Shown: positions 1 through 12,170, counted from the first letter of the stretch. The stretch is DNA of 64,000 nt from Symbiodinium kawagutii (GCA_009767595.1 VSDK01027838.1:263316-327315), one strand, 5' to 3'. The notes: generated from the sequence alone by a model not told the origin. Numbers and translations are program-made.

Positions 1-295
1 AGTGGTTAAATGACCATGGTGGTTAATAGTAATCATGATTATGGTGGCTAATAGTGGTTAAATGACCATGACCATATTATTAGTGTTAATAGTGGTTAAC
101 ACTAGTGGTTAACTAATGAACAAGAATGGTTAAACAGCTGGTTAATAACTAGCAATAGTGGTTGATAAATGGTTAAATGACCATGACCATGCTAGTGGTT
201 AATAGTCTTGTTAGCCCTTGTCGTGATCATGGTAGTTAATCATCGGTTCATGACAAGGGACAATGACGAACAATAACAATAATGGTTCAACAACT
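1..295. repeat. Degenerate GGTTAA/ATGACCATG repeat region
   Basis: The words agtggttaa and tgaccatgaccat recur irregularly through the first 250 bases. The spacing is not constant, so this looks like a decayed tandem or dispersed repeat rather than a clean satellite. No open frame or splice-bounded exon is visible. Confidence 0.45.
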
Positions 296-406
296 ATATG
301 GTGGTGTCTCAAGCCAGTGGGAACCCTAAAGCTATGGTTGGTTTATTACCGTATAAAGGGCTAATACAGGATGACGACAGGGGGTCCCCTATTTTGAGAA
401 CCATCC
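296..406 (+). mobile_element. Family-1 inverted-repeat element (degenerate copy)
   Basis: It begins with a form of the family-1 end (ATATGGTGGTGTCTC) and has the internal word ATGGTTGGTTTATTAC. It ends with GGGGTCCCCTATTTTGAGAA, the inverted partner of the start. It matches the clean copies at 50.5 and 21.0 kb but is diverged. Confidence 0.6.
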
Positions 407-1633
407 AGATTGGTTGTGCCATCTCTGCATCTCAGAATTTCAGGGTGATCTCCTTCTGGGAAAATTATCCATGCTTCGGAGACCATGGTGGATGCCGGTA
501 GCTTCTTGGGTCTCCAGCTTTCGGAATATGAATCTTACCACTTTCGCTTTCAAGCTGACACATGCTGGTTAGTCACAGTGAAAGCTTGGTCAGGCCGCTG
601 TGCCAGATATCACAGATTTTTCTTTTTGTTTCGTTTCCGCAACTGAGAGTAGCTGAGGAAGATTTACTTCAAGAAGCTTCCAGTATCCTGGCCGCGATTA
701 TGGGGACTCAACAGAGTCATTTATTCCTTGATACTTATGTATGTTTTATGGCCACTGGCAAAGAATGTCACAGAATGACCCTCGATCATGGTGGACAATG
801 GTTGATCATGGTCAATACCTGGCTTTTGTGGAACATCGCGATAAAACGACCAATAGTCGAGGTGTTTGACTGCATCAGTCATTGCCACTGCTGAGAAAAG
901 CCAGCGTTGAAACACCCAAAGAAGGCACGGAATAAACAGGTGGTTGGCAGGACCTATAGTGCATGGAAAGCATAGAAGTCAATCCCAAATTACCGACCAT
1001 GATCAACATTTAGCTGGCGGAGATACCATGATGTAAGAACCCATATAGCGAGTGGAGATATCATACGTAAATGCTTATTTGTTATGCACAGCTAAACGGC
1101 TCGGCTATGACACCGGTCTCACACGTGAGACGAATGTGCGAGAGAGTGTTTATGCTGTTGATTGTTCCGGACCATGGGTCATGCCCTACAAACCAGCTGC
1201 TTTCACTTCCCAAGCTTTTGATGTGGCTTGAGCCATGTTGTTTGCCGTTTTTCAAGGCCAGCTGCTTTTCTTTGTGTGTGTCAACACTTCCAAGATGTCG
1301 ACAATCATAATCCATGCTGAAACTTGGGTTTGTTTACCAAACGTGCTGAGCTGTCGATAGTAGTCAATGCTTGTTTGTTCACTCCTCTGACAAAGGTACC
1401 CACAATGTGCAACAGCTCTCTCCACTTAACTATTGGCATACTAAGGTTCAGCTCTGGCTTCACCAGTGAACTGGTCGTGGATCTACGTCCATATTGGGAT
1501 GTATTCATAAGCCTTTAAAAGATTTTAATGGCCTTTTTCACACGCACATACACTTTTCTAAACGTATGCATGTAAATCTGCATCCTGCTTTATTTAGTTT
1601 TGCATCAACATATACATATATAGATGTATAATA
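407..1633. other. No gene seen
   Basis: Short open frames overlap on both strands here. None has a convincing splice-bounded reading or recognisable protein composition. Confidence 0.4.
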
Positions 1634-1910
1634 TTGACTTATCTATCTATCCATCTATCTATCTATCGATCTATCTATCTATCTATCTACCTATCTACCT
1701 CTCTACCTATCTGCCTATTTGCCTATCTACCTATCTATCTACCTATCTACCTATCTACCTATTTGCCTATCTACCTATCTGCCTGTCTGCCTATCTACCT
1801 ATCCATCTACCTATCTATCGATCTATCTATCTATCTGTCCATCCATCTATTTATCCATCGATCTATCTATCTATCGATCTATCTATCTATCTATCTATCT
1901 ACCTACCTAC

Positions 1911-1952
<42 letters not shown>

Positions 1953-1953
1953 C
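1634..1953. repeat. (ATCT)n microsatellite with ATCTACC variants
   Basis: About 320 bases of ATCT tetramers are interrupted by ATCTACCT, TTGC and ATCC variants. All three + frames stay open because the tetramer has no stop in these phases, so the Tyr/Leu/Ser-rich open frames here are artefacts. Confidence 0.95.
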
Positions 1954-2061
1954 TATACATGTATATTATCAATGCAACAAGACATAACTAGCCGCATGGG
2001 GGCGGAGTTGTCCCCGTGTGAGGACAAAGACATGGATCGTGGAGACAGGCAACTCTTTCAG

Positions 2062-2112
2062 GTCGAAAGGCCGTACCGGCAAGCCTGGGCGGCAGCAGGG
2101 GTAGCTCGTCAG
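2062..2112 (+). CDS. Candidate isolated exon, unknown product
   Basis: It follows a pyrimidine-rich acceptor (aactctttcag) and reads [17 protein letters not shown], more protein-like than its surroundings. The end is uncertain: either a GA donor after CAG at 2112 or a GT donor after GGG at 2100. No partner exon with matching phase was identified. The frame is also open upstream to an ATG at 1996 ([14 protein letters not shown]), so the exon could be longer. The family is not recognised. Confidence 0.33.
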
Positions 2113-2489
2113 GAATCCCATTGTGGTTGGTGACCGTGAGCTGCCTGTGATTGGAACATGTTGGAACGAAGGATATAGAATGAAATCTATATATCACATA
2201 CTGTGATCAAGGATCATGAACTTGAAAAATGTTGGACGCATTGGGTGCACGTGCACATACGTGCACCAATCCTGGTGGTTGCCCATCAAGATCACTGGGA
2301 GATAGTCCCAAGCATGGCCAGTCTGGATGGGCGTCTGGATGTCTGCAGTTGTGCAAGTGGATTTGCTGCAATGGGCCATGGTTACGGTACTGCTAGTAGA
2401 AGGCACTGATTCTGATACTATTATTATGGGTAGTCCTGGGAGTAGGAGTAGGAGCGCAGGAGTACTGTAGTAGCAGTAAAAGATAGTCA

Positions 2490-2850
2490 AAGTAATAAAA
2501 GTAGTAGTAGTCGTAGTAGTGGTAGTAGTAGTAGTAGTAGCCGTGGTGGTGGTGGTGGTCGTGCTGGTGGTAGTAGTAGTGGTAGTGGTAGTGGTAGTGA
2601 TAGTCGAAGTCGTAGTTGTAGTCGTTGTGGTAGTCGTCGTCGCACTCGTTGTTGTAGTCGTAGCGGTCGTCGTCGTAGTTGTCGTTGTAGTTGTAGTCGT
2701 AATCGTCGTTGTAGTCGTCGTCGTAGTCGTAGTCGTTGTCGTAGTAGTTGTAGTCGTAGTGGTGGTGGTTGTGGTAAAGGTACTCGAGGTAGTAGCAATA
2801 GCAGTAGTAGTGGTAGCGGTTGCGGTATTGGTAGGATACCAGTAGTAGCA
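2490..2850. repeat. (GTA/GTC/GTG)n trinucleotide tract
   Basis: Imperfect trinucleotide repeats of the GTN type (AGT, CGT, GGT) give long Val, Thr or Tyr/Asp open frames on both strands. These are by-products of the period of three. Confidence 0.9.
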
Positions 2851-4290
2851 GAAATAGCAGTAGCAACACTTGTTGTAGTGTAGGAAAGAAAGCAGGAGTT
2901 GGTGTTGCTGATTTTTTTCAATCAGTATCAAAAGCAATATTTATAAACATCTTTACTGTACAATTGTTCAGACAGTGTTTTTCACCACTACTGGTATCAG
3001 TCAAAAAAGTACTGATACCGCGACCATTCACACCACTGTGAACAATTAATTACATTTATCCATTTTACAGACACACCATTATCGTATCGGTATAATAGTA
3101 CGATAGTGATAGTGAGCATAATGGCAAATGATTTTTGTACCAGCATGAACCATCAACTTTCAACCATCGCGATCAGAGATCACAAATATCTTTATTGCCA
3201 CTGACAAGCGTTGTTGTTACGATCGTCAACGTCTCACAAGTCAATAGCTGCTTGAATGATTGGTGATGGGATGTAATATGTGGTTGGTGGTGATTAAATG
3301 ACGGTCATTAGTGGTATTGTTTTTCATGAACCATCTCAATGTCACATGTCACCATCGGAAGTTGTTTGCAGGAATCGATCTTCTATTTGCGACTAGTGTC
3401 AAATATTAGCAATGTAATCACAGTATCAACTATGGGTCTGAGATGTTTTAACAATACCCGTGCCCGTGCTTCATAGTTGGCCTTGTTGGCGGATTACCCT
3501 TGGGTACACCAACCTGGTAGGAGAAAAGCCACCATCAGGGCCATTGTGAATTGTTACAGGATTGTTTCCCAGAAGGTAGTAGCTGATCTTTTGGAAATTG
3601 TACCATTTTTTTTCCGCCCATTGGTACAGCCTTTTTTTGCCGTGACCTCCCATTGCCATCACAAGCACTATAAAACCACTGCATGTCACGACCATCAAGC
3701 ATCACTGCCGTCACAATGGTTATACTTGTTGCTGGTTGTTGTTTGGTTTTTGTATGATGGCATCATTACAACTGCCATTATTGCAACCGTTACTGCAACC
3801 ATGACTACAACCATTCTCACCAGTACTAAGTACCATTCTTGGTAGAACCAAAAATACAATCATTGGTATTGTACGAACTTCCAGTACTAATTACCATTTC
3901 TCACCAGTACTAATTCTTGTCGTAGCCAATAATACTATTTGTCCCGACAATAGAAACGTTTTATGATATTCCAACGATTGTGCATTACAATTGTTATACC
4001 AATGATGGCAAATTTCTTCCCAGTACTAATTGCCATTATCACCAGTACTAATTGCTATTCTTATTTCTATACCAAGACTGACTAGCAATTAGTGAATAAT
4101 TGATAACCATTATCTTGGTAACCATTGTCTTGGTAACCATTATCACCAGTGCTATTCATTATCACCAGTGCTATTCTACAAAAATTATCACCATTATCAC
4201 CATTATCTTGACAACCATTATTACAACCAAGAATAGAACCATTGATTGTTGCCATTGTTGGAACCCTCATTCCCAGCATTGACCACCGAG
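2851..4290. other. No gene seen; scattered ACCAGTACTAATT words
   Basis: AT-rich sequence. Between 3820 and 4070 the word caccagtactaat(t) recurs at irregular spacing, and near 4100-4220 ttatcacc / cttggtaaccatt words recur. No supported exon. Confidence 0.4.
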
Positions 4291-4357
4291 GTCATCGCCG
4301 TGAACTCGGTGGAAAACGCCACCTTTGTGATCTCCAAGCAGCAGACGCTGGGAGCCG
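4291..4357 (+). CDS. Candidate exon, unknown product
   Basis: GC-richer island in AT-rich DNA. The frame reads VIAVNSVENATFVISKQQ followed by TLGA and ends at a GT donor (gccg|gttgag) in phase 1. The acceptor is either ccgag|GTC at 4291 or cccag|CA at 4277, which adds LTTE in the same frame. The composition is typical of a real exon, but the family is not recognised and no neighbour with matching phase was found. A second open stretch just downstream (about 4368-4445, VAPKVLEDTFWLKPVAGG) may be intronic. Confidence 0.45.
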
Positions 4358-5694
4358 GTTGAGTTTCGGTCGCCCCCAAAGTCCTGGAAGACACTTTCTG
4401 GTTGAAACCAGTGGCTGGGGGATTAGACATCTGGGGGCTGGGGGGATGAATGAATGGTTAGTTAGTTAATGTAAGTTAACTATGATGAATGCTATTAACC
4501 ACACTATTTTTGTTCACGCCATTAATGATCATAGTCGAGCCATAAATCTTATTAGCATAATGAACCATTTATTAATCACTATTAATGCTTGTGACAAATA
4601 GCAACTCCAAGTGATGAGATTTAACGGCAGGGTAGTCCGAGGTTGCCCCATCCACTAACGGGATAGATAGCCCTCTGTGATAAATTGCTCAGGCAATGGA
4701 AAGTAAGATTTGCAAGGGATCAGGAGAATTTCAGGTTGAGTCACACCTCGTGATACCTGACGAATCATTGTACAGCCCTGCAAACGGCAAACACCACAGG
4801 TTTCCGCTTACCTGTGATAACCCAACAAGAAGACACTCAGACTGAGATGTTTGGTGAAGCACTCCATCTGCTGCTTTCCATTGACGATGATGTTGATAAA
4901 GTGTAGGTACCAACTAACAGTGATATGATAACCTTGGTTTGTACCAGTAGCTACCACCACCAATGGTGCTTTCAAATCTTGATTGTTAATCATAGTTTAA
5001 TCATTCTTAAACATAGTTTACAGTAACCACTATTCATCATACTCTGATCTTGATTGTTTCTCAAGCATCTTTTGATGATGGGTTGCAAAGACATGCACTG
5101 ATCACATCGAAGAGAAGCCTGCGCACCAGCGGCCCTGATCCTGTGCGCTCCTCACCACCTAAAGACTCCATTTTTTTGAGAGAGCGCTGTCTTGGGAAAC
5201 AAATCGAAGTGGGTAAATGAGTGATGATACCACAAGTGTCAGATAATAGCCCCTTATAATCAGATAAAACAAATTCTTTACTTCCTTGAGATGGCTTATA
5301 ACTAGATAATCACCCCTTATAATAAGATGGCACCAGATTTGTAACCTTAGAAACAATCATCATTGATGATCTAAATACCCTGGCCCCCTTATAACCAGAT
5401 ACACTCGATGGTGATGGCTTCTTATTTTCGATTCCTGGAAGATCGTCCTCCAAGGAGCCCGCATTTGCTGGACATTTGCATGAACTATCCACGGCACCAG
5501 GCGAGGAAGTGAAGATCAGGGAAATGGGTGACACAACGCGAGCTTGCTGGTTATTTTTGATGCTAAACCACTTATACTATGTTTGTACTTTGTATGAGAT
5601 ATGTTTGTACTTTGTATGAGATATGTTTGTACTTTGTATGAGAAGCTGGCTGACATAGCAGACCCTATTTTGTGTGTGTAAAATTGTGCTCACA
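4358..5694. other. No gene seen
   Basis: Contains a cluster of 'cccttataa(c/t)(c/a)agat' words between 5250 and 5400 (four imperfect copies) and three direct copies of a 'tatgtttgtactttgtatgaga' type word at 5578-5642. No supported exon. Confidence 0.4.
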
Positions 5695-5793
5695 TATACA
5701 TACATACATACATACATACATACATACATACATACATACATACATACATACATACATACATACATACATACATACATACATACATACATACAT
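5695..5793. repeat. (CATA)n microsatellite
   Basis: Almost perfect CATA tetramer run of about 24 units. It gives the Met-Tyr-Val-Cys open frames on the minus strand, which are not genes. Confidence 0.97.
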
Positions 5794-6159
5794 GCACTTA
5801 TATTGTATACTATACGATATGTAATTACATATTAAATACGTGCAAATGCATGTGGAGCTGACGTGCACCGATTTCGAATCAGGTCCCTTTGCAACAAGTG
5901 CAGTTGCTATCATGAAATCGTCAGGAAATATCAGAGTGCCAGAGTTGCAGATATTTTTTGTCCTATTGCCTTGGCCCCTCTCAGCAAACTGGGATTAACC
6001 AGCGGCCCTTGAGTACGGCCGGGTAAGCCAGCCATTTCAACATGTATTGTCATGTGTTGAATTGTGCCATCAATGTTTTCTGGCCGATGCTTCTGACAGC
6101 TTGAGCAGGGTATATGATATATATAATTGGTTCATTCGGATACATGCGTACATCGTGAA

Positions 6160-6310
6160 TGCATTCCATTCCACTGCATGACATTGCATTGCATTGCATT
6201 ACAATACAATACAATACAATACATTACATACATACCATTCCACACCATCCCATCCCATACCATGCCGTAGTTGTACCATACCTGACCACACATACCATGC
6301 CATTATCATG
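6160..6310. repeat. CATTGCATT / ACAAT short repeats
   Basis: Degenerate runs of cattg/cattc pentamers, then acaatacaat and ataccat words. Low complexity with no exon. Confidence 0.7.
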
Positions 6311-6699
6311 GGAGACCAGACCATACAGGCATGAAGACGATCTACAACAACTAGCACAAGTGGCATCAGTCATTGGCATGGCCACGCCATGCTGCATTAG
6401 TCAGCTGCCAGCAACAGGTGTTCAACCACTTGGAGTTTGTCACACCAATCACCGTGGCTAGCCGTGCATGGTGACACCTGGGTGCAGTCGTCAGTTGAAC
6501 CAGTGAAGAGAATCGTTGAAAACCCCGGAGCTGTTTAGTGGTTTCATTTTTTTCAACCAGACCTGCAAACATCGTGGTTCAACAAAATCCAACACAAAAA
6601 TGTGATATCTGTGATAGCAGTATGCAACCGACTTGCTCAGCAGGCTTCAGTGGCCAACATTAGAGGCTAATAACAATCCATGCAGAGGGGATATGATAT

Positions 6700-6813
6700 A
6701 GTGGTTTCTCAAAATAGAGGACCCCCCAAATCATCCAATATTAGTATTACTATAGTCATTTTTAGTAGCAAACCAACCATTTTTGGGGGTTCCTGATTTT
6801 GAGTAACCACCAT
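6700..6813 (+). mobile_element. Family-1 inverted-repeat element, copy A of a head-to-tail pair
   Basis: It starts gtggtttctcaaaatag and ends attttgagtaaccaccat. The termini are inverted complements. Internally it carries the family words cccccaaatcatcca and aaaccaaccatttttggggg. It abuts copy B with a shared CATATG junction. Confidence 0.85.
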
Positions 6814-6920
6814 ATGGTGGTTTCTCAAAATAGGGGTACCCCCAAATCATCCATTACTAGTCATGTATAGTACTAAACCAACCATTTTTTGGGTCCCCTA
6901 TGCTGAGAAACCACCATATG
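6814..6920 (+). mobile_element. Family-1 inverted-repeat element, copy B of the pair
   Basis: It starts atggtggtttctcaaaatag and ends ctgagaaaccaccatatg, with the same internal words as copy A. CATATG stands at both ends and may be the target or terminal motif. No coding capacity. Confidence 0.87.
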
Positions 6921-7778
6921 ACCCAACATCAAGAGATGATTCATCGGCAGCGGCTTTGGTGGGCGCTAAACACACCTGGTACCTGGCGACCCCAGAGTCG
7001 GTAGTCATAACATCGAGGAACCATGGTCATCAGACATGTTGAGATGGTTACTAGTAGCTGGTTAACAGGTAATCCAACAACAATGGGGGATATACCAGCT
7101 ATATATGGCTATGAAACGTTCATTCATTATTCTTCATTCAAGATTGTCAAACATCATGAGCCATCATTTTTTGCGATACCGAATCAGCAAAAGAGAAGGA
7201 TGCTACCAACAAGGAACAGCCGAAAGTCGTTGCGCTTCCCATTCAAGCATAATTGCCATCTAACTCTGCAGAAGTGATTCATTGAACCTACAAACGGTGC
7301 GGGGTGGGTTTGTTAGGCATATTTTGTTGATGAATTTGGTAACTGCACGTAGAGGTGCCAACGCGGGATGGTGGCGATTTGGTAAAAGAGGCAGGTAGTT
7401 GTATTCAGTACCCTTCCTGTTTGTAACAAATTCTCGTTCGCTCTTGGTTGTTGGTTCCTCGGGCCAGTGTGAATTAGTTCTTGCTAGCACAGCGAACTTA
7501 CTTTGCACATGGCTGGGTCAACCACCAACCAATAATCCATCCAAAACCATGATTGGACATCAGGCAACCCTTTTTGACCCACCAAAAACGCACCACTGTC
7601 ATCAATTATAGAGAAGTATGACTCATGAGCCGCTTGCAACAAAGCTTTCAACCCTTCTCCCAGCCAGATGTTGAGCAAAGCAATCTCTAAGATATTCATC
7701 ACGATTCATCAATGGGTCATGTTTATTCTCTAAGATACTCATGCTTATCAATGGGTTATTCATGGTTGTTCAATGACC

Positions 7779-7889
7779 ATATGGTGCTTTCTCAAAAGAG
7801 GGTACCCCCCAAATCATCCAATATTCACCCATTTCTAGTAATAAACCAACCATAACTTGGGGTCCCCGATTTTGACAAACCACCGTATG
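7779..7889 (+). mobile_element. Family-1 inverted-repeat element
   Basis: Ends are atatggtgctttctcaaaag and ttttgacaaaccaccgtatg, with the same orientation and internal words as the 6.7 kb copies. Its last bases overlap the first bases of a family-2 element. Confidence 0.82.
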
Positions 7890-8002
7890 GCTGTAGGTCA
7901 AATTTCCTGTACCCCTGGTTCCCCATCATTCACCATCGTTTTCCCTATTTTTACTGGCTACTATCCTCCATGATTGGTTGGTCAATATTGACCCATAGCC
8001 AT
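7885..8002 (+). mobile_element. Family-2 inverted-repeat element
   Basis: Left end gtatggctgtaggtcaa; right end ttgacccatagccatc, its inverted complement. Internal words tacccctggttcccc, caccatcgttttccc and tcctccatgattggttgg recur in the copies at 16.5, 55.9 and 61.1 kb. Confidence 0.85.
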
Positions 8003-9235
8003 CTAGTTGGTCATTATCCCCTATAGTTGCTACTTATTATCCCCTATTATTAACCATTAACCAGCTAGAAGTCACCATTGGTTGACCATATCATGACCGT
8101 ACCGGGCACCATGAATCTGTTGGGCGTCGATCCGGGATCTCGGGAGAGCCCCGCGACTTAGGTCAAGTCGCAACTTGCCTCGGCTGCAAGGTGGGCGTTG
8201 GGGCAAGGGGGGGTGGGCAAGGTGGGTTGGTTCCTGAGGGTTGGTATATCACTTCGAACTTGTTGGTTGATGTTGGTCAAGAGCCCTGGGGAAAAATTCG
8301 TGATGGCATGGGTATACAATCAATAAAACTGACGATCAAAATTTTCTAACCTTTCTCAACCATTTTGCTTGGCTGGTCGTCGGTTCGGCGGTTGGAGCGT
8401 TTGTGTGGCTGCTTGATGAACTGGTTCGGTGCTTGTGATGACTTCAGGCCTGAGGAAAGCATATTATGTGGAGACCAAATCATCTTCGGGTCGTCCCGGC
8501 TGCAACATCGGTGGTTTTCCGAGTGAAATGAATTGTTTGCTTAGTTCTAGTGGATATCAGTGGCATAAATGTACATACGCATGGGCATGTTTGAGTATAT
8601 TGAAGTATAGTACCCATCACCTTTGAACGTGATTGCTTTTTGTGCAGGTAGATGCTGTGACTAGCTGAAAAAGAGGGTTGTTTTTCTGGGAAACCTAAGA
8701 ACTAGCTACACTTTAGTGTGCTACGTCAGAAGCTGGAGATATGACATGTCCATAATTACATATTTATTTGCGATCACTAGGATGAAGGAGCACTATGCAG
8801 CGTTCATACTGTAAGCAGTGGAAGCACTTTTGGAGTAGTAAAGTTTATTGCCAGTGCACTTGAGCCATGTCATAAAGGTAGGTGGCGGTCAAGTAGTCGT
8901 CAGTTTTTGATCCAAAGCAAAGCAGGGGTTTGACCTGGTGACTTGGATTCCTCAAATCCACCAATTGGGCACCACACCACAGCCATTAGGATTTCAACCA
9001 TGGGTGGAGGCTACACCAAGAAGGAAATTCTGTGCCCATGCCAATTTTTGCCTCGCTTTTGTCCCAACTTGACCCCGTTTTCAACAGTGAGTTCACATCT
9101 CAATTGGTTTTTGATGATTTTTGATGTACCCATCCATCTTTGTGATGTAGACCCAATGGTTACAAACCAATCTATTTGGTCCCCATTTTTGTACCCTCCA
9201 AAGTTCATCCTTGGAAGCTCCTGTGGCTTCGGCAG
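8003..9235. other. No firm gene; one weak open stretch near 8.1 kb
   Basis: A + frame open from about 8110 to 8349 reads ESVGRRSGISGEPRDLGQVA then TCLGCK up to a good GT donor (ctgcaag|gtgggc at 8201), but I see no suitable acceptor. The remainder is non-coding AT-rich DNA. Confidence 0.25.
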
Positions 9236-9351
9236 GCGCTTCAAACACAAGGTCAAGTGGCGAGCCAAAGAGATTGCAACTCGGTCGCTTCCGGCGCAAA
9301 AAAACGAGCAGTGTGGATCAGTGGATCCGGTTCCGTGAAACGAGCGCAGTT
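9236..9351 (+). CDS. Candidate exon, unknown basic protein segment
   Basis: After the acceptor ggcag a frame reads ASNTRSSGEPKRLQLGRF then RRKKTSSVDQWIRFRETSAV, rich in Arg/Lys/Ser, ending before a GT (gcagtt|gtgggg). All three + frames are open here, so the frame choice is uncertain. The phase does not join to the next candidate at 10.07 kb, so it is not placed in the TTL-like gene. Confidence 0.33.
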
Positions 9352-9446
9352 GTGGGGGTAGACAGTTGCAACCAACAAGAAGAGGGATATACCCAACCAA
9401 TCCTAGATTAGCTATGGTACATTCTTGTGATCGAAACATGCTATTA

Positions 9447-9553
9447 TGGGGGTTTCTCAAAAACAGGGAACCCCAAAAATGGTTGGTTGATTGCTATAAA
9501 TGATTCCTATTGGATGATTGTGGGGGTACCCCCGATTTTAAGAAACCACCATT
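9447..9553 (-). mobile_element. Family-1 inverted-repeat element, reverse orientation
   Basis: Ends are tgggggtttctcaaaaacag and gattttaagaaaccaccatt. The internal words appear as complements of the 6.7 kb copies (aaaatggttggttgattgc, gattgtgggggtacccc), so it lies in the opposite orientation. Confidence 0.85.
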
Positions 9554-10070
9554 GTATAATCCAGGAAACTATTGTGAATAGGGGTATCGCTGGATACGGT
9601 ATCACCATCAAATATACCAAGCCGTCATAGGGGTAGCGCCAAGCTACCAATACTGGATGAGCTTTGGTAAAGAATGGGAGGTATTGATAAACCCAGCATT
9701 TTTGATTGTAAATTACCAGCAATTGATGATTAGACTGATGGTGGTTTACTAATAGATCTATATAGTTGACTAACATGTGGTAAACCATCAGGATCCAAGA
9801 TTAATACTGATGAGTAACAGATTCTGATCCCCAATCCTCACAGATTGAAATCAGATATACCTGGTACATCCTGGTACCAGATTGCTACCCAACATGTTTC
9901 AAGCACTCAGCGGTTTAGCAGTTGCAGTTGGGGTACCGGAATATCACCATAGGTGGCAATCAACCATTCAGCAGTTTGACAGTGCAGCAAGCTTTTCGTT
10001 CACTAACAGTACTCCACTATTCGTGGAGGCACTGCTGCAAACTTCCCAAGGCAAACCTGGTTCCTGACAG

Positions 10071-10159
10071 CTATGTCCTCCGAAAGCCGCAAGACTGCCT
10101 TGCATTCCAGGGACAGGCAGGGCCCAGTGGCGAAGCATGACAGCGCAAGCATAGAATTG
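10071..10159 (+). CDS. TTL-like gene, candidate 5' exon
   Basis: It follows the acceptor cctgacag and contains ATG at 10073. It reads MSSESRKTALHSRDRQGPVA then KHDSASIEL and ends in phase 0 at a GT donor (gaattg|gtgggttg). It is hydrophilic, as an N-terminal region might be. No TTL motif is present, and it is placed in this gene only because the phase fits the next candidate. It could be the first coding exon or an internal one. Confidence 0.42.
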
Positions 10160-10625
10160 GTGGGTTGTTTGGTGCTGGGCTGGCAAGTAGTCGATCAACC
10201 ACTATACCGACTTGGTCGTTCCTTTGAATCCACTACCAATAGCTATTGATCCACCTGTGTGAAGCACAGGAATGACACAAAGGGTTGGCACTTGTCCGAT
10301 GGAAGTAAACTAAAGATTTGGCAAGCGGCAAGGATGGAAACATGACCCAGGTTGAAAATGGCCCAAATCACAAAAGTGTATGTACATACAATTACACACA
10401 GAAGACATATACACAAATATTAAATATTATTTATAGATGTATTTGCATGTGTACCAACATGTAAGCAGTATATAGATCTAGGCATTTACCTGAGCTTCGC
10501 AGAGAATTGGCCTTGGATTGGACCCAGAGCATCGTTTCGCCAAGTCGTCAATCTACTCGTACAGGACCCATTCTGGGCGCATCATCCGTTGGGACCGTGG
10601 TGATGTGTGTGGCAGGTGACCTCAG

Positions 10626-10689
10626 GAATGTGGATTCACAAGAAGGAGCTGCCACCCGCAGAGCGGGGGTTTTCAGCTGGACGCATCTG
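10626..10689 (+). CDS. TTL-like gene, candidate exon (frame uncertain)
   Basis: Clean borders: acceptor gacctcag and donor catctg|gttggt. All three frames are open. The phase-0 reading is ECGFTRRSCHPQSGGFQLDA then S, leaving phase 1, which fits the next candidate. Another frame (MWIHKKELPPAERGFSAGRI) looks faintly like the TTL WilKP...GrGI segment but would break the phase chain. Confidence 0.4.
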
Positions 10690-11317
10690 GTTGGTGAATT
10701 TCATTTTGACCAAGGAAACAATAGGCACAGTAGGTGAACATCCCAACAGAATATTGACCAAGCAAAGAATGGGTAGGTGAACATCCCAACAGCCAGATGA
10801 GTCGTTCGTGGGATGTAAACAGCGGTGGTGAAACGCGCTTGGTCAATCAGCTGGTCCAAATATTTATGGCGTTAGCGATCAAGCATAGATTAAACAGTAG
10901 GAAAGGATCAGCAACAATTGAGCCTTAGTAAGGGGTGCCCCATTAACTACAGTGCCAATGGGGAGTGATGATTCTTGGGCAGTTGAAGTATAAGCCAGGA
11001 TCATGATGGATGATTGAGATAAGATGTGTTTGAGCAGCGTAACCACTAATCAGCCATGATTAAAGCACTAGTGTATTGAGCACATGATTAATCATAGTAT
11101 CAGCCATGATTACTATCGACAATATCAGGAACCATACTATTACTATGGTTAGCTACTATTATTGGCCACTATCAGCCACCATTACGAACCATATCAGGAA
11201 CCATATCATTCATCACTCTTCGCCGCTCAAACGTCTGAACTACCGCTGTGGGAAAGCCGCTGCCAGAGCCAGGACAGAAGTCACAACAGTCGAGGTGTCC
11301 AACTGCTCACTTCGCAG

Positions 11318-11367
11318 GACACACGACAGAAGTCTCCCGTTTTGTGAGCTGGGACAGTCGACTGGAG
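11318..11367 (+). CDS. TTL-like gene, candidate exon
   Basis: Acceptor cttcgcag, donor ctggag|gtgcga. It reads HTTEVSRFVSWDSRLE after two bases that complete the previous codon, and ends in phase 0. No family motif; supported only by borders, phase and composition. Confidence 0.38.
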
Positions 11368-11831
11368 GTGCGATTGATCTAGGTCCTAGATCCTCAATCT
11401 GCTAGGTTGACAAATCACAATTCTTTTCTTCAGTTTTTTTGGATTTGTGGGTATCCACCCAGCGACCATGTTCAAAACGCGAAGTGGGGTTGTCAGCGAG
11501 AGCATAGTTGATCGTGATCTAAGATCTACCAACAAAAATACCTTGCTGATCTCCCAGCTCATAAAGGAATGCGTGACAAAATCCCGTGAATGGTCAATGC
11601 AACAACCATGATGTCGATTGATACTGGTTGATGGAGGCTGGTTGAGAAGGCCCAAAATTGGTCGATATTCTAATGGTTGATCATGATTCTTAATATCGGT
11701 TGATGATTGTTAATTGTTGACTGATTATTCTCAATCATTTTGAAATTGCTATTTCAGTTCTATCTCAATTTCCCATCACTCATATAGTGACCATTATCCA
11801 TTATATTAGACTGATTCAATCACGTACTAAC

Positions 11832-11963
11832 CATATGGCCGTGGGTCAACACCCAGTACCCCCAGTGAAATCCAGTGAAGATTTCATAAATGCCGAAAGT
11901 AGTCTTTGTTGGGTTGTTCATCTACGAATTTGTTGGTCGGTTCATATTGACCCATAGTCAACT
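11832..11963 (+). mobile_element. Family-2 inverted-repeat element (diverged)
   Basis: Left end catatggccgtgggtcaa, right end catattgacccatagtcaa. The interior is diverged, but acccagtacccccag and the ends match other copies. It lies in a proposed intron of the TTL-like gene. Confidence 0.75.
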
Positions 11964-12104
11964 AGTTGGTATATGCTGCTATTAGCTGGACCATCCCTAT
12001 TATAGTTGTTGTCCTCCTAGCATTAAACATGAAGCAGCTAATTAGCCATTGGTTCTTAACCATTGGTGATGGTCCTTGCCGCCTTGTCCAGCATGCACCA
12101 CCAG

Positions 12105-12170
12105 GAGGCCCAAGACCTTGCGAAGACTTGCGGGAATGAGGCGCCGGAATCCGAATCCCCGCAGTGGCCA
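12105..12170 (+). CDS. TTL-like gene, exon just before the QRYLANPLL segment
   Basis: Acceptor caccaccag, donor tggcca|gtgaggg, 22 whole codons, phase 0 at both sides. It reads EAQDLAKTCGNEAPESESPQ then WP. Joined to the next exon it gives ...PQWP + KQRGGLVQRYLANPLL, resembling the loop before the QkYi.nPLL strand in TTL proteins. The junction fits well, but this exon alone carries no diagnostic residue. Confidence 0.55.

Noticed and set aside
1624..2133. Tyr/Leu/Ser-rich open frames
   Set aside because: (ATCT)n microsatellite; only the last part (2062-2112) is kept, as a weak exon candidate.
2194..2937. Long minus-strand open frame rich in Thr (247 codons)
   Set aside because: It arises wholly from the GTN trinucleotide tract; both strands and several frames are open.
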